From the NCBI RefSeq assembly GCF_014076495.1, contig NZ_CP043575.1, forward strand, positions 2,108,001 to 2,172,000: a stretch of 64,000 nucleotides of DNA, given 5' to 3'. The notes beneath the pieces are model-generated. The model made no database searches. It worked only from the letters and a program-made list of their open reading frames with translations, and was not told where the DNA came from. Shown one piece after another: positions 36,211 to 44,019 of this stretch. The stretch is from Comamonas koreensis. GTDB taxonomy: Bacteria; Pseudomonadota; Gammaproteobacteria; Burkholderiales; Burkholderiaceae_C. Position 1 is the stretch's first letter; the number at the start of each line of letters is the position of its first letter. The translations under genes and the position numbers were made by a program.

Positions 36211-38796
36211 ATGTTGAAAGCCTACCGCGACCATGTGACTGAGCGTGCCGCTCTGGGCATCCCCCCACTGCCGCTGGATGCCAAGCAGGTCGCTGACTTG
36301 ATCGAGCTGATCAAGAACCCGCCTGCCGGTGAAGAAGCATTTCTGCTCGATCTGCTGACCCACCGCGTGCCGCCAGGCGTGGACGATGCCGCCAAGGTCA
36401 AGGCTTCCTTCCTGGCAGCCGTGGCACATGGCGACCTGAAAGTGGCGCTGATCTCCAAGGCCAAGGCCACCGAGCTGCTGGGCACCATGGTGGGTGGTTA
36501 CAACGTGCATCCGCTCATTGAGCTGCTCGATGACGCAGAAGTGGCCGCCGTGGCTGCCGATGCGCTCAAGAAGACGCTGTTGATGTTCGACTTCTTCAAT
36601 GACGTCGCAGACAAGGCCAAGGCCGGCAATGCCAAGGCCAAGGAAGTGATGCAAAGCTGGGCCGACGCCGAGTGGTTCACCTCGCGCCCCGCAGTCGACA
36701 AGAAGATCACCGTCACCGTGTTCAAGGTGCCCGGCGAGACCAACACCGACGACCTGTCGCCTGCGCCAGACGCCTGGAGCCGCCCCGACATTCCTCTGCA
36801 CTACCTCGCGATGCTGAAGAACACGCGTCCTGACGCGGCCTTTAAGCCTGAAGAAGACGGCAAGCGCGGCCCGATGCAGTTCATCGACGACCTGAAGAAA
36901 AAGGGCCACCTGGTGGCCTACGTCGGCGACGTGGTCGGCACCGGTTCTTCGCGCAAGTCGGCAACCAACTCCATCGTCTGGGCCACCGGCCAGGACATTC
37001 CCTTTGTGCCCAACAAGCGCTTTGGTGGTGTGACCCTGGGCGGCAAGATCGCTCCGATCTTCTTCAACACCCAGGAAGACTCGGGCTCGCTGCCGATTGA
37101 AGTGGACGTCTCCAAGCTGGAGATGGGCGACGTGATCGACGTGCTGCCCTACGACGGCAAGATCCTCAAGAACGGTGAGACCGTTGCCGAGTTCCAGCTC
37201 AAGAGCGATGTGCTGTTTGACGAAGTGCGCGCCGGCGGCCGTATCAACCTGATCATTGGCCGCTCGCTGACCGCCAAGGCCCGCGAAGCGCTGGGCCTGC
37301 CCGCATCGACCGTGTTCCGCCTGCCCCAGGCGCCTGCCGAATCCAAGGCCGGCTTCACCTTGGCGCAGAAGATGGTCGGCCGCGCTGTCGGTCTGCCAGA
37401 AGGCCAGGGCGTGCGCCCAGGCACCTACTGCGAACCGCGCATGACCACCGTGGGCTCGCAAGACACCACGGGCCCGATGACCCGCGATGAGCTCAAGGAC
37501 CTCGCTTGCCTGGGCTTCTCCGCCGACATGGTGATGCAGTCCTTCTGCCACACGGCCGCCTACCCCAAGCCCGTGGACGTCAAGACCCACCGCGAACTGC
37601 CCAACTTCATCAGCAATCGTGGTGGCGTGGCCCTGCGTCCTGGTGACGGCGTGATCCACAGCTGGCTCAACCGCCTGCTGCTGCCTGATACCGTGGGTAC
37701 CGGCGGTGACTCGCACACCCGTTTCCCTATCGGCATTTCCTTCCCCGCAGGCTCGGGCCTGGTGGCCTTCGGTGCTGCCACCGGCGTGATGCCTCTGGAC
37801 ATGCCTGAATCGGTGCTGGTGCGCTTCAAGGGCGAAATGCAGCCGGGCGTGACCCTGCGCGATCTGGTGCACGCGATTCCGCTGTACGCGATCAAGGCCG
37901 GTCTGCTGACCGTCGCCAAGGCCGGCAAGATCAACGAGTTCTCCGGCCGCATCCTGGAGATCGAAGGCCTGCCAGACCTGAAGGTCGAGCAAGCGTTCGA
38001 GCTGTCCGACGCGTCCGCCGAGCGCTCTGCCGCTGGCTGCACGATCAAGCTCAACCCCGAGCCGATCAAGGAATACCTGACCTCGAACGTGGTTCTGATG
38101 AAGAACATGATCGCCGACGGTTATGCCGATGCCAAGACGCTGCAGCGCCGTATCGAGAAGGTTGAAGCCTGGCTGGCCAAGCCCGATCTGCTCGAAGCCG
38201 ACAAGGATGCCGAATACGCGCACATTATCGAGATCGACCTGGCCGACATCAAGGAGCCTATCGTTTGCTGCCCCAACGACCCGGACGACGCCAAGTTCCT
38301 GTCCGAGGTGGCCGGCACCAAGATCGATGAAGCCTTCATCGGCTCGTGCATGACCAACATCGGCCACTTCCGCGCTGCAGCCAAGCTGCTGGGCGGCCAG
38401 CGTGACATCCCCGTCAAGCTGTGGGTGGCACCACCTACCAAGATGGACCAGAGCGAGCTGATCAAGGAAGGCCATTACGCTGCCTTTGGTACCGCCGGTG
38501 CCCGCACCGAAATGCCCGGCTGCTCGCTGTGCATGGGCAACCAGGCCCAGGTGCGCGAAGGCGCGACGGTCATCTCGACCTCGACCCGCAACTTCCCCAA
38601 CCGCCTGGGCAAGAACACCAATGTGTTCCTGGGCTCGGCCGAGCTGGCCGCGATCGCATCGCGCATCGGCAAGCTGCCCACCAAAGAAGAGTACCTCCAG
38701 GAAATGGGCGTGATCGATGCCGACAAGGCCTCCGTCTACCGCTACATGAACTTCAACGAAATCTCGGAATACGCCGAGGTTGCCGAGAAGATCTAA
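36211..38796 (+). CDS. acnB: aconitate hydratase B / 2-methylisocitrate dehydratase
   Basis: 861 residues, matching the bifunctional AcnB. The N-terminal HEAT-like domain (1-160) is followed by the swivel domain and the cluster domains; [4Fe-4S] ligands lie in SCMTNIGHF and [10 protein letters not shown] (E. coli C710, C769, C772). [14 protein letters not shown] and [13 protein letters not shown] are substrate-binding segments. It interconverts citrate and isocitrate. The ATG has GGAGAA upstream. It closes the TCA block with a strong terminator after it. Confidence 0.97.
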   Translation: MLKAYRDHVTERAALGIPPLPLDAKQVADLIELIKNPPAGEEAFLLDLLTHRVPPGVDDAAKVKASFLAAVAHGDLKVALISKAKATELLGTMVGGYNVHPLIELLDDAEVAAVAADALKKTLLMFDFFNDVADKAKAGNAKAKEVMQSWADAEWFTSRPAVDKKITVTVFKVPGETNTDDLSPAPDAWSRPDIPLHYLAMLKNTRPDAAFKPEEDGKRGPMQFIDDLKKKGHLVAYVGDVVGTGSSRKSATNSIVWATGQDIPFVPNKRFGGVTLGGKIAPIFFNTQEDSGSLPIEVDVSKLEMGDVIDVLPYDGKILKNGETVAEFQLKSDVLFDEVRAGGRINLIIGRSLTAKAREALGLPASTVFRLPQAPAESKAGFTLAQKMVGRAVGLPEGQGVRPGTYCEPRMTTVGSQDTTGPMTRDELKDLACLGFSADMVMQSFCHTAAYPKPVDVKTHRELPNFISNRGGVALRPGDGVIHSWLNRLLLPDTVGTGGDSHTRFPIGISFPAGSGLVAFGAATGVMPLDMPESVLVRFKGEMQPGVTLRDLVHAIPLYAIKAGLLTVAKAGKINEFSGRILEIEGLPDLKVEQAFELSDASAERSAAGCTIKLNPEPIKEYLTSNVVLMKNMIADGYADAKTLQRRIEKVEAWLAKPDLLEADKDAEYAHIIEIDLADIKEPIVCCPNDPDDAKFLSEVAGTKIDEAFIGSCMTNIGHFRAAAKLLGGQRDIPVKLWVAPPTKMDQSELIKEGHYAAFGTAGARTEMPGCSLCMGNQAQVREGATVISTSTRNFPNRLGKNTNVFLGSAELAAIASRIGKLPTKEEYLQEMGVIDADKASVYRYMNFNEISEYAEVAEKI

Positions 38797-38839
38797 GCCT
38801 TTTGGCCTGCGTGCAGGGGTTTGCAGCCTCTGCCCTTGC

Positions 38840-38862
38840 AACCCGCTTCGGCGGGTTTTTTT
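38840..38862 (+). terminator. intrinsic terminator after acnB
   Basis: AACCCGC (38840-38846) pairs with GCGGGTT (38851-38857) around a TTCG tetraloop and runs into seven T residues. It ends the mdh-acnB group. Confidence 0.9.
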
Positions 38863-39021
38863 ACGCCATTTGCGTGGGGTATGCATGCTGCGTCGTGCAG
38901 AAAAAACTGAGGTATGCACAATGTTCGCTGGCCGCAGGCTGGCGCCTGTGCGCCCGCGGGCCTGGCTGCGCCAGGTTTGCGCGCCCAAGTTTTGAAATGC
39001 CCGACTGGAGAAATGAGTCCG

Positions 39022-39471
39022 ATGACGATGTGGAAATATGTGGTGGCGCTGATGGTGCCTGGTGTGATGGCCAGTGCCAGCCTGGCGCAGGTGCAGAGTG
39101 GCGCCACGGACAGCGCAGCCTCTGCCGAGGTGACAACTGCGCAGGCGACGCCTTGCGACGGCGCGGTGATGTATGCGCTGGACAACTGGTACCAGGTGCA
39201 GCGCTGCGAAAGCGCGGGCTTCTTGCTGCCCGAAGACATTGCCCAGAGCAGCGCCGATTTTCTGGCCGCGCACCAGGGCATCGAGCAGGACGTGCGCAGC
39301 CAAAGCCCGCGCGCGCAGCAAGCGCTGGCCTTTGCCGGCACCAGCCCCTGGGACTGGAATGACCCGGGCAACCGCAGCACCCTGGAAAACCTCTGCCGCG
39401 ATACCTTGCAGTCGCAAAAGCGCATGGTGACGGAGCCCAGCTGGCGCGAATCGCTCAGCTGCGCGCGCTGA
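39022..39471 (+). CDS. small exported protein of unknown function
   Basis: 149 residues with a signal peptide (WKYVVALMVPGVMASASLAQ, cleavage near 22). The mature part has four Cys (ATPCDG, QRCES, ENLCRD, SLSCAR), suggesting two disulfides, and is mostly helical (ALDNWYQVQ, ADFLAAHQGIEQDV). I recognise no family. Three ATG codons compete (39013, 39022, 39028); GGAG at 39007-39010 is too close to the first and I use the second. It is flanked by the acnB terminator and a MITE-like repeat, so it is probably monocistronic. Confidence 0.65.
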   Translation: MTMWKYVVALMVPGVMASASLAQVQSGATDSAASAEVTTAQATPCDGAVMYALDNWYQVQRCESAGFLLPEDIAQSSADFLAAHQGIEQDVRSQSPRAQQALAFAGTSPWDWNDPGNRSTLENLCRDTLQSQKRMVTEPSWRESLSCAR

Positions 39472-39594
39472 TAGAGCGGAGCGGGCAGGGCGCTCAAACT
39501 CCAAACGTCCAGCCTTTGTGGGGCTAACCAATCTGAAGCCTTGCAGCAGCCTGTAAAGCCAGGCTGCCCAGGCCGCCAGGGCCGTGTCGCCAAA

Positions 39595-39755
39595 GGATCC
39601 TCTGCAGAACCCTCGCCAAGCGGGATGGGCGCGGATCGGGATGAGACGCAAGGCGTCTTTTGAAGGCAATAGCCGTAGCTATTGCCGAGGAAGGCAACGC
39701 AGCGGATCGCCCGAGACCGCGTTCAGACCACGGCAGGGAGTTTTGCAGAGGGTCC
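39595..39755. repeat. 161-bp MITE-like element with imperfect inverted ends
   Basis: The left end GGATCCTCTGCAGAAC (39595-39610) and the reverse complement of the right end GGACCCTCTGCAAAAC (39740-39755) match at 14 of 16 positions. Inside are two hairpins: AGACGC/GCGTCT (39644-39658) and GGCAATAGC-CGTA-GCTATTGCC (39665-39686). No protein is encoded. The right end touches the stop codon of the 97-residue gene. It looks like a non-autonomous mobile repeat; copy number elsewhere cannot be seen here. Confidence 0.65.
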
Positions 39756-40049
39756 CTAGCCCAGGCGCACGTCGAAGTACGCCTCTTCCACGCCAATCCC
39801 CTGAAAGCCCGCCTGCCGCGCCTTGTCAAAGGCCTTGAGCCAGGCGCGTGCCAGCACCTCTTGCTGGGCGGAGATCTCACCGCCTTCGGCGGCATCGGTA
39901 AATGCACTCAGGGCTTCGAGCATGTCTTGTTGATCGGGGAAAAACTTGCCGATCTCTCTGGCAAAGCGCGCTTCTGCGCGGTGCTTGAGGGCGGGATCAA
40001 TGCCGTGGCAATCCTGCAGGCTGATGGCGATCGGGGTAGAGACTTCCAT
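39756..40049 (-). CDS. 97-residue orphan protein under double LexA control
   Basis: 97 residues, no signal peptide, acidic, probably helical: EIGKFFPDQQDMLEALSAFTDAAEGGEISAQQEVLARAWLKAFDKARQAGFQGIG. I do not recognise a family; it is not YebG, DinI, SulA or ImuA by eye. Two LexA boxes lie 12 and 48 bp upstream of the ATG, so it should be strongly damage-induced. No good Shine-Dalgarno is seen. The 3' end is bounded directly by the 161-bp repeat; the stop codon TAG lies at the junction. Codon use matches the neighbours. Confidence 0.75.
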   Translation of the reverse strand: MEVSTPIAISLQDCHGIDPALKHRAEARFAREIGKFFPDQQDMLEALSAFTDAAEGGEISAQQEVLARAWLKAFDKARQAGFQGIGVEEAYFDVRLG

Positions 40050-40060
40050 AGATTAGGGTG

Positions 40061-40078
40061 ACTGTTTAAATAAACAGT
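40061..40078. promoter_or_regulatory. LexA box 1 of the 97-residue gene
   Basis: ACTGTTTAAATAAACAGT contains CTGT-N8-ACAG and is a near-perfect palindrome with an A/T-only spacer. It is 12 bp before the ATG at 40049 on the minus strand. Confidence 0.8.
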
Positions 40079-40095
40079 GTCTAGTATCCCTGCTA

Positions 40096-40113
40096 ACTGT
40101 TTATTTGTACAGT
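40096..40113. promoter_or_regulatory. LexA box 2 of the 97-residue gene
   Basis: ACTGTTTATTTGTACAGT again contains CTGT-N8-ACAG. Its centre is 35 bp from that of box 1. On the other side the nearest plus-strand gene start (yhhQ) is 206 bp away, so control of the minus-strand gene is the simpler reading. Confidence 0.8.
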
Positions 40114-40280
40114 TTTTTTATCGCGATAGTCATTGAATGTGTGTGTCGGCTGCGCTGCGCTGGCAAAGCGGGTGGGGCGGCCTTGGGCCCAGTGGCCACC
40201 CGGGTTTGCGCAGCGCGTATACAATACGGGCCCCTTGTGCCTGGGAACGCCGCATTGTTCCTGGGCCACTTTTCGTAGCC

Positions 40281-40313
40281 ATGGGTTCCCTCGCCCCCAT
40301 TGACCAAAAAGGA
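40281..40313 (+). promoter_or_regulatory. candidate preQ1-I riboswitch in the yhhQ leader
   Basis: P1: ATGGG (40281-40285) pairs with CCCAT (40296-40300). After P1 comes TTC, as in the conserved GGUUC; then CCT (40289-40291) can pair with AGG (40310-40312) across an A-rich third loop (TGACCAAAA, 40301-40309) to form the H-type pseudoknot. The AGG is part of the Shine-Dalgarno AAAGGA, five bases before the yhhQ ATG, so ligand binding would block translation. The layout parallels the Thermoanaerobacter tengcongensis preQ1-I aptamer (CTGGG...CCCAG, A-rich tail, AAGG end). Confidence 0.72.
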
Positions 40314-40318
40314 ATGTC

Positions 40319-40996
40319 ATGAACTCCGCTCATGCCGTGCAGACCCCTGTCTCGCGCGTGCCCTTCTATCTCTCCTTGCTGGTGGCCTTCCATATCGCCA
40401 TCGTCATTGCCAGCAACTACCTGGTGCAGCTGCCCATCTCGCTGTTGGGTTTTCACAGCACCTGGGGGGCTTTCAGCTTTCCCTTTATCTTCCTGGCCAC
40501 CGACCTGACCGTGCGTCTGATCGGCAAGGCCGAGGCGCGCCGCGTCATCACCCGCGCCATGCTGCCTGCGCTGCTGGTGTCCTATATCGTTGGCGTCATC
40601 TTCCATGAAGGGCGCTTCAACGGCTGGGAGGCGCTGCAGACCTTCAACAGTTTTGTCTTCCGCATTGCGCTGGCCAGCTTTGCTGCCTATGTGCTGGGGC
40701 AGTTGCTCGACATCCAGGTGTTTGACCGCATTCGCCAAAAGAGCCACGCCTGGTGGATGGCACCCGCTGCCGCCTCGGTGTTTGGCCAGGCGCTCGATAC
40801 TGCTGCCTTTTTCTCCATCGCCTTCTGGCGCAGTGCCGACCCCTTCATGGCCGCCAACTGGGTGGAGATCGCACTGGTGGACTATGTGATCAAGCTGGCG
40901 GTGAGCCTGCTGCTGTTTGTGCCCGCCTATGGCGTGGTGCTGGCCGCGCTGGTGCGCTCGATGCGCATGCCGGCGGCGCCTGCTGCGGCATCCTGA
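40319..40996 (+). CDS. yhhQ: queuosine precursor transporter YhhQ (VUT family)
   Basis: 225 residues with six membrane helices. SNYLVQLPISLLGFHSTWGAFSFPFIFLATDLTVRLIGKAEAR is the typical N-terminal half, and AAASVFGQALDTAAFFSIAFW the second-half signature. E. coli YhhQ imports preQ0 and preQ1 for queuosine tRNA modification. The upstream preQ1-I riboswitch candidate supports the assignment. No other que genes are in the window. Confidence 0.94.
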   Translation: MNSAHAVQTPVSRVPFYLSLLVAFHIAIVIASNYLVQLPISLLGFHSTWGAFSFPFIFLATDLTVRLIGKAEARRVITRAMLPALLVSYIVGVIFHEGRFNGWEALQTFNSFVFRIALASFAAYVLGQLLDIQVFDRIRQKSHAWWMAPAAASVFGQALDTAAFFSIAFWRSADPFMAANWVEIALVDYVIKLAVSLLLFVPAYGVVLAALVRSMRMPAAPAAAS

Positions 40997-41033
40997 GAGC
41001 CTTTGGCAGGTGCCAGCGCCTGAGGGGGCTCTA

Positions 41034-41343
41034 AGAACCTGTTCAAAGTCTCTACGCAGCCGCGTTGGAGTGCAATCGGGATGAGTTCGAAGGGATGGAA
41101 CGTAGCTTGCACCTGGGTGCAAGCAAGGGCCAGCGCGCAGAAATCGCCCGATTTCACTCCAACCCGCAGGGACAGTGGCTTTGCGCTGCCCGGGAAGGGG
41201 CGCCCGGCTAGGGAGCGGTCTGCGTCGTTGCAAATCCTCGCAATAGCCGGGCTATTGCTGCGGTATTGCGCGGCTGGGCGCCCCCCTCGCATCCCATCTC
41301 GCAAAGACACTGTCGCGGCGCGAGGAGACTTTGAACAGGTTCT
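41034..41343. mobile_element. 310-bp MITE-like element with 19-bp perfect inverted repeats
   Basis: AGAACCTGTTCAAAGTCTC at 41034-41052 is repeated exactly, inverted, at 41325-41343. A TA lies at each boundary (41032-41033 and 41343-41344), compatible with a TA target duplication of the IS630/Tc1-mariner kind. Internal pairs: a 17-base arm at 41064-41080 with its inverted copy at 41147-41163 (one mismatch), GCTTGCACC/GGTGCAAGC at 41105-41124 and GCAATAGC/GCTATTGC at 41240-41258. No transposase is encoded. It lies between yhhQ and the ferritin gene and fills most of this 442-bp gap. Confidence 0.75.
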
Positions 41344-41364
41344 AAGCTACATGCCGCAATAACA

Positions 41365-41394
41365 AAGGCCGCCAGAATCAAATCTGGCGGCCTT
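41365..41394 (-). terminator. intrinsic terminator after the ferritin gene
   Basis: AAGGCCGCCAGA (41365-41376) pairs perfectly with TCTGGCGGCCTT (41383-41394) around a 6-base loop. On the minus strand the stem is followed by a T-rich TGTTATT, so it can end the ferritin transcript. Confidence 0.75.
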
Positions 41395-41438
41395 ATGCAT
41401 GGGGCGGTGCGCTTTGGTGGCGCACGGCGCCGTACCAA

Positions 41439-41903
41439 TCAGGTCTGGCTTTGCAGGTAGTTGGGCAGGCCCATCATATGGATCAGGCCGAGTTGCTTTT
41501 CCAGCCAGTAGGCATGGTCTTCTTCGGTGTCGCGCAGCTGGGCCAGCAGAATGTCGCGGCTCACATAGTCGCTGTGCTTCTCGCACAGTTCCATGCCCTG
41601 GCGCAGGCCGGCACGCACTTCGTATTCGGTGTCCAAGTCCTTTTGCAGCATCTCGGGCACGGTCGCGCCGGGCGTGAATTCCTTGGGGCGCATATCGGGG
41701 CGGCCGCCCAGCATCAGGATGCGGCGCAGCAGTGCGTCGGCATGCTGGGTCTCTTCCTGCATCTCATGGTCCAGGCGGGTGAACAGCTTGGTAAAGCCCT
41801 GGTCTTCGTAAATGCGCGAGTGGGCAAAGTACTGGTCGCGTGCGGCCAATTCGCCACGCAGCAGGTCCTTGAGGTAGTCGACGACGTCGGGATGGCCTTG
41901 CAT
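41439..41903 (-). CDS. ftnA: bacterioferritin-family ferritin lacking the heme Met (FtnA type)
   Basis: 154 residues, four-helix ferritin. Ferroxidase ligands are present: E18 ([11 protein letters not shown]), E51 and H54 (EETQHAD), and the later EYEVR and DTEEDHAYW. The position of the heme-ligating Met52 of E. coli Bfr is Thr here. From memory, the sequence is closer to P. aeruginosa FtnA (once called BfrA), which carries no heme, than to BfrB, down to the MQGHP N-terminus and NYLQSQ end. It stores iron as a 24-mer. The ATG at 41903 gives this N-terminus; a longer frame to 41993 is unlikely. I saw no convincing Fur box upstream. Confidence 0.92.
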   Translation of the reverse strand: MQGHPDVVDYLKDLLRGELAARDQYFAHSRIYEDQGFTKLFTRLDHEMQEETQHADALLRRILMLGGRPDMRPKEFTPGATVPEMLQKDLDTEYEVRAGLRQGMELCEKHSDYVSRDILLAQLRDTEEDHAYWLEKQLGLIHMMGLPNYLQSQT

Positions 41904-42111
41904 GTTCTTGTTCTCGGGTGAGTTTGCGAAGCCTGCAGTATCGCGTGTCTGCGTGCGCTTGGTTGCGAAAGCAGCCAAATGCCCATGTAGCACCGCTCTG
42001 GATGCGGGCTGTAAGCAGATGCATTCGCATTGCCTATGCAGCCAGTGCGGCTCGGGTCAGGGCTGGGTCGCACCGGTTCTGGCAAGATCAACGGTTTTGA
42101 AGGGAGCGAGC

Positions 42112-42930
42112 GTGAACCCATCCGAAGCCTGGCAAGAGCAAGTGCACCCCATCGACCCGGCAGTGCGCGCCGACATCGAAGCCAAGCTGGCGCAGATCGA
42201 GATCGAGCACCAGGTGCGCATTCTGTTTGCCTGCGAGTCCGGCAGCCGGGGCTGGGGCTTTGCATCGCCCGACAGTGACTACGATGTGCGCTTTATCTAT
42301 GCACCGCGCCTGCCCTGGTACCTGAGCGTGAGCGAGCAGCGCGATGTGATCGAGCTGCCTATCTCCGATGTCTTCGATGTCAATGGCTGGGAGCTGCGCA
42401 AGGCGCTGGGCCTGCTCAAAAAGGGCAATGCCACCTTGATTGAATGGTTTGATTCTCCCGTGGTCTACCAGGCCGATCCGCTGTTTGTGGCCGACATGCG
42501 CGCCGCCATCGAGCGCGTGCACCTACCCGAGCGCACGCACTACCACTACCTGCACATGGCGCGCAAAAACTACCGCGAGTACCTGCAGGGCGAGACGGTG
42601 CGGCTCAAGAAATACCTCTATGTGCTGCGCCCGCTGCTGGCCTGCCTGTGGCTGGCCGAGGGCCGGGGCGTGGCACCGATGCGCTTTCAGGATCTGGTCG
42701 ATGGCACGGTCGCTGACCCGGCCGTGCTTGACGCGATTGCGGCGCTGCTGGTGGTCAAGCGCGCGGCCAAGGAATCCGAGCATGGTGCCGCGATGCCGGT
42801 GCTCAATGCCTTTATCGAGACGACCTTGGCGCAGCTGGAAGCCGCCCCCGCGCCGCAGACACCGAGCGTGGACTTTGCGCCGCTCGATGATTTGCTGCTG
42901 CGCACCGTGCTGAGCGGCCACACGGGTTGA
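42112..42930 (+). CDS. YcgL-type predicted nucleotidyltransferase
   Basis: 272 residues. The nucleotidyltransferase signature is ESGSRGWGFASPDSDYDVRF (43-62), with two metal-binding Asp in SDYDVR. A helical C-terminal domain follows (HYHYLHMARKNYREYL, KKYLYVLRPLLACLWL). The family (COG3541) is linked in some genomes to RNA repair; target unknown. The start is GTG at 42112 with AGGGAG five bases upstream. It is divergent from the ferritin gene, and its stop directly touches that of the LysR gene. Confidence 0.85.
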   Translation: MNPSEAWQEQVHPIDPAVRADIEAKLAQIEIEHQVRILFACESGSRGWGFASPDSDYDVRFIYAPRLPWYLSVSEQRDVIELPISDVFDVNGWELRKALGLLKKGNATLIEWFDSPVVYQADPLFVADMRAAIERVHLPERTHYHYLHMARKNYREYLQGETVRLKKYLYVLRPLLACLWLAEGRGVAPMRFQDLVDGTVADPAVLDAIAALLVVKRAAKESEHGAAMPVLNAFIETTLAQLEAAPAPQTPSVDFAPLDDLLLRTVLSGHTG

Positions 42931-43839
42931 TCAGGCGCCTGGGTCAGGGGCTTGCACGGCCTGCACGGCGGATTGCAGGCTGAGCAGCAGCTTGTGCACC
43001 AGCGGGTTGTCTGGCTGGCTGCGCCAGACCGCCAGCAGCTCGGACTGCGGCTGCTCGCCCAAGAGCGGAATAAACACCACATTGGGCATGCCCACGCGCT
43101 GCAGCGCGGCGGGCACAATGGCCGCGCCCTGGCCCAGCGATACGAGCGACAGCACCGACAACCAGTGCCGCACCTCATGCCGCACCTCGGGCGCAAAGCC
43201 ATGGGCCATGCACATCTGGTAGATGCGCTGGTGGTAGAGCGGCGAGACAGCGCTGGAGAACAGCACCAGGCGCTCGTGCTTGAGCTGCGCCAGATCGAGC
43301 GCGGCATGGCCCGCCAGCGCATGCGGGCGCGGCAGGCAGGCCACAAAGGGCTCTTGCATCAGCAGCTGGCTGCGCAGGCCTTCGGGCAGCATCACCGGAT
43401 GCACCAGGCCCATGTCCAGCTCGGCCTGCTGCAGGCCCAGCAGCTGCTCGGCGCTGTTGAGCTCGCGCATGTCGATGCGCACCTGCGGATGCGCGTTCTG
43501 AAAATGGGCCAAAGCCTGGGGCACGCCCCGGTAGAGCGCCGAGCCGACAAAGCCCAGGCGCAGATGGCCGCGCACGCCCTGGCCGACATCGCGCGTCTCC
43601 TGCGCCGCCTGCCCGGCCAGCGCCAACAGTTGGCGCGCGCGTGGCAGCAGGTGGGCGCCGGCAGCGGTCAGGCGCACGCCCTTGCTGCTGCGCTCAAACA
43701 GCGCAGCGCCAATTTCTTCTTCCAGCTGGCGGATGGCGACCGACAGCGGCGGCTGCGAGATGGACAGGCGCTGGGCCGCCCGGCTGAAGTGCAGCTCTTC
43801 GGCCAGCGTTGCAAAGTAGTTCAGCAGCCGCAGCTCCAT
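42931..43839 (-). CDS. LysR family transcriptional regulator
   Basis: 302 residues: a winged helix at 1-60 (MELRLLNYFATLAEELHFSRAAQRLSISQPPLSVAIRQLEEEIG) and a type 2 periplasmic-binding-like effector domain, with C-terminal similarity to the BenM/CatM group that binds small aromatic or dicarboxylic acids. It is divergent from the acyl-CoA dehydrogenase operon at 44020 and very probably controls it. The 180-bp gap contains an AT-rich stretch with ATACGTAT at 43861, a possible operator. Confidence 0.93.
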   Translation of the reverse strand: MELRLLNYFATLAEELHFSRAAQRLSISQPPLSVAIRQLEEEIGAALFERSSKGVRLTAAGAHLLPRARQLLALAGQAAQETRDVGQGVRGHLRLGFVGSALYRGVPQALAHFQNAHPQVRIDMRELNSAEQLLGLQQAELDMGLVHPVMLPEGLRSQLLMQEPFVACLPRPHALAGHAALDLAQLKHERLVLFSSAVSPLYHQRIYQMCMAHGFAPEVRHEVRHWLSVLSLVSLGQGAAIVPAALQRVGMPNVVFIPLLGEQPQSELLAVWRSQPDNPLVHKLLLSLQSAVQAVQAPDPGA

Positions 43840-44019
43840 GGGGGCTCCTATCTATATTTAATACGTATCGATAAAGATTTTAATAATATTTGACGCGAAT
43901 AGCGCTGGCTGCTGAAATGGCGCAAAACCTCGCGACCCGAGCGCGAACCCGCGCACAAAACACGCCTAACCATGCGAGCCGGCAGAGCATCGCCGCCAGC
44001 CCGCCATCAGGAGACCCGC

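Noticed and set aside
36094..39669. A 1191-codon open frame on the minus strand
   Set aside because: It is antisense to acnB, with low-complexity Gly/His/Ala translation and no family signature; a by-product of GC-rich codon bias. The same holds for the long antisense frames over 16379-18958 and 55258-58041 (beyond the suhB part).
40137..40322. Short open frame just before yhhQ as a possible leader peptide
   Set aside because: No Shine-Dalgarno and it runs through the riboswitch candidate, which explains the conserved-looking sequence better.
41904..42111. Possible Fur box in the ferritin / nucleotidyltransferase gap
   Set aside because: GATGCATTCGCATTG-like sequence matches the GATAAT arrays at too few positions to be called.
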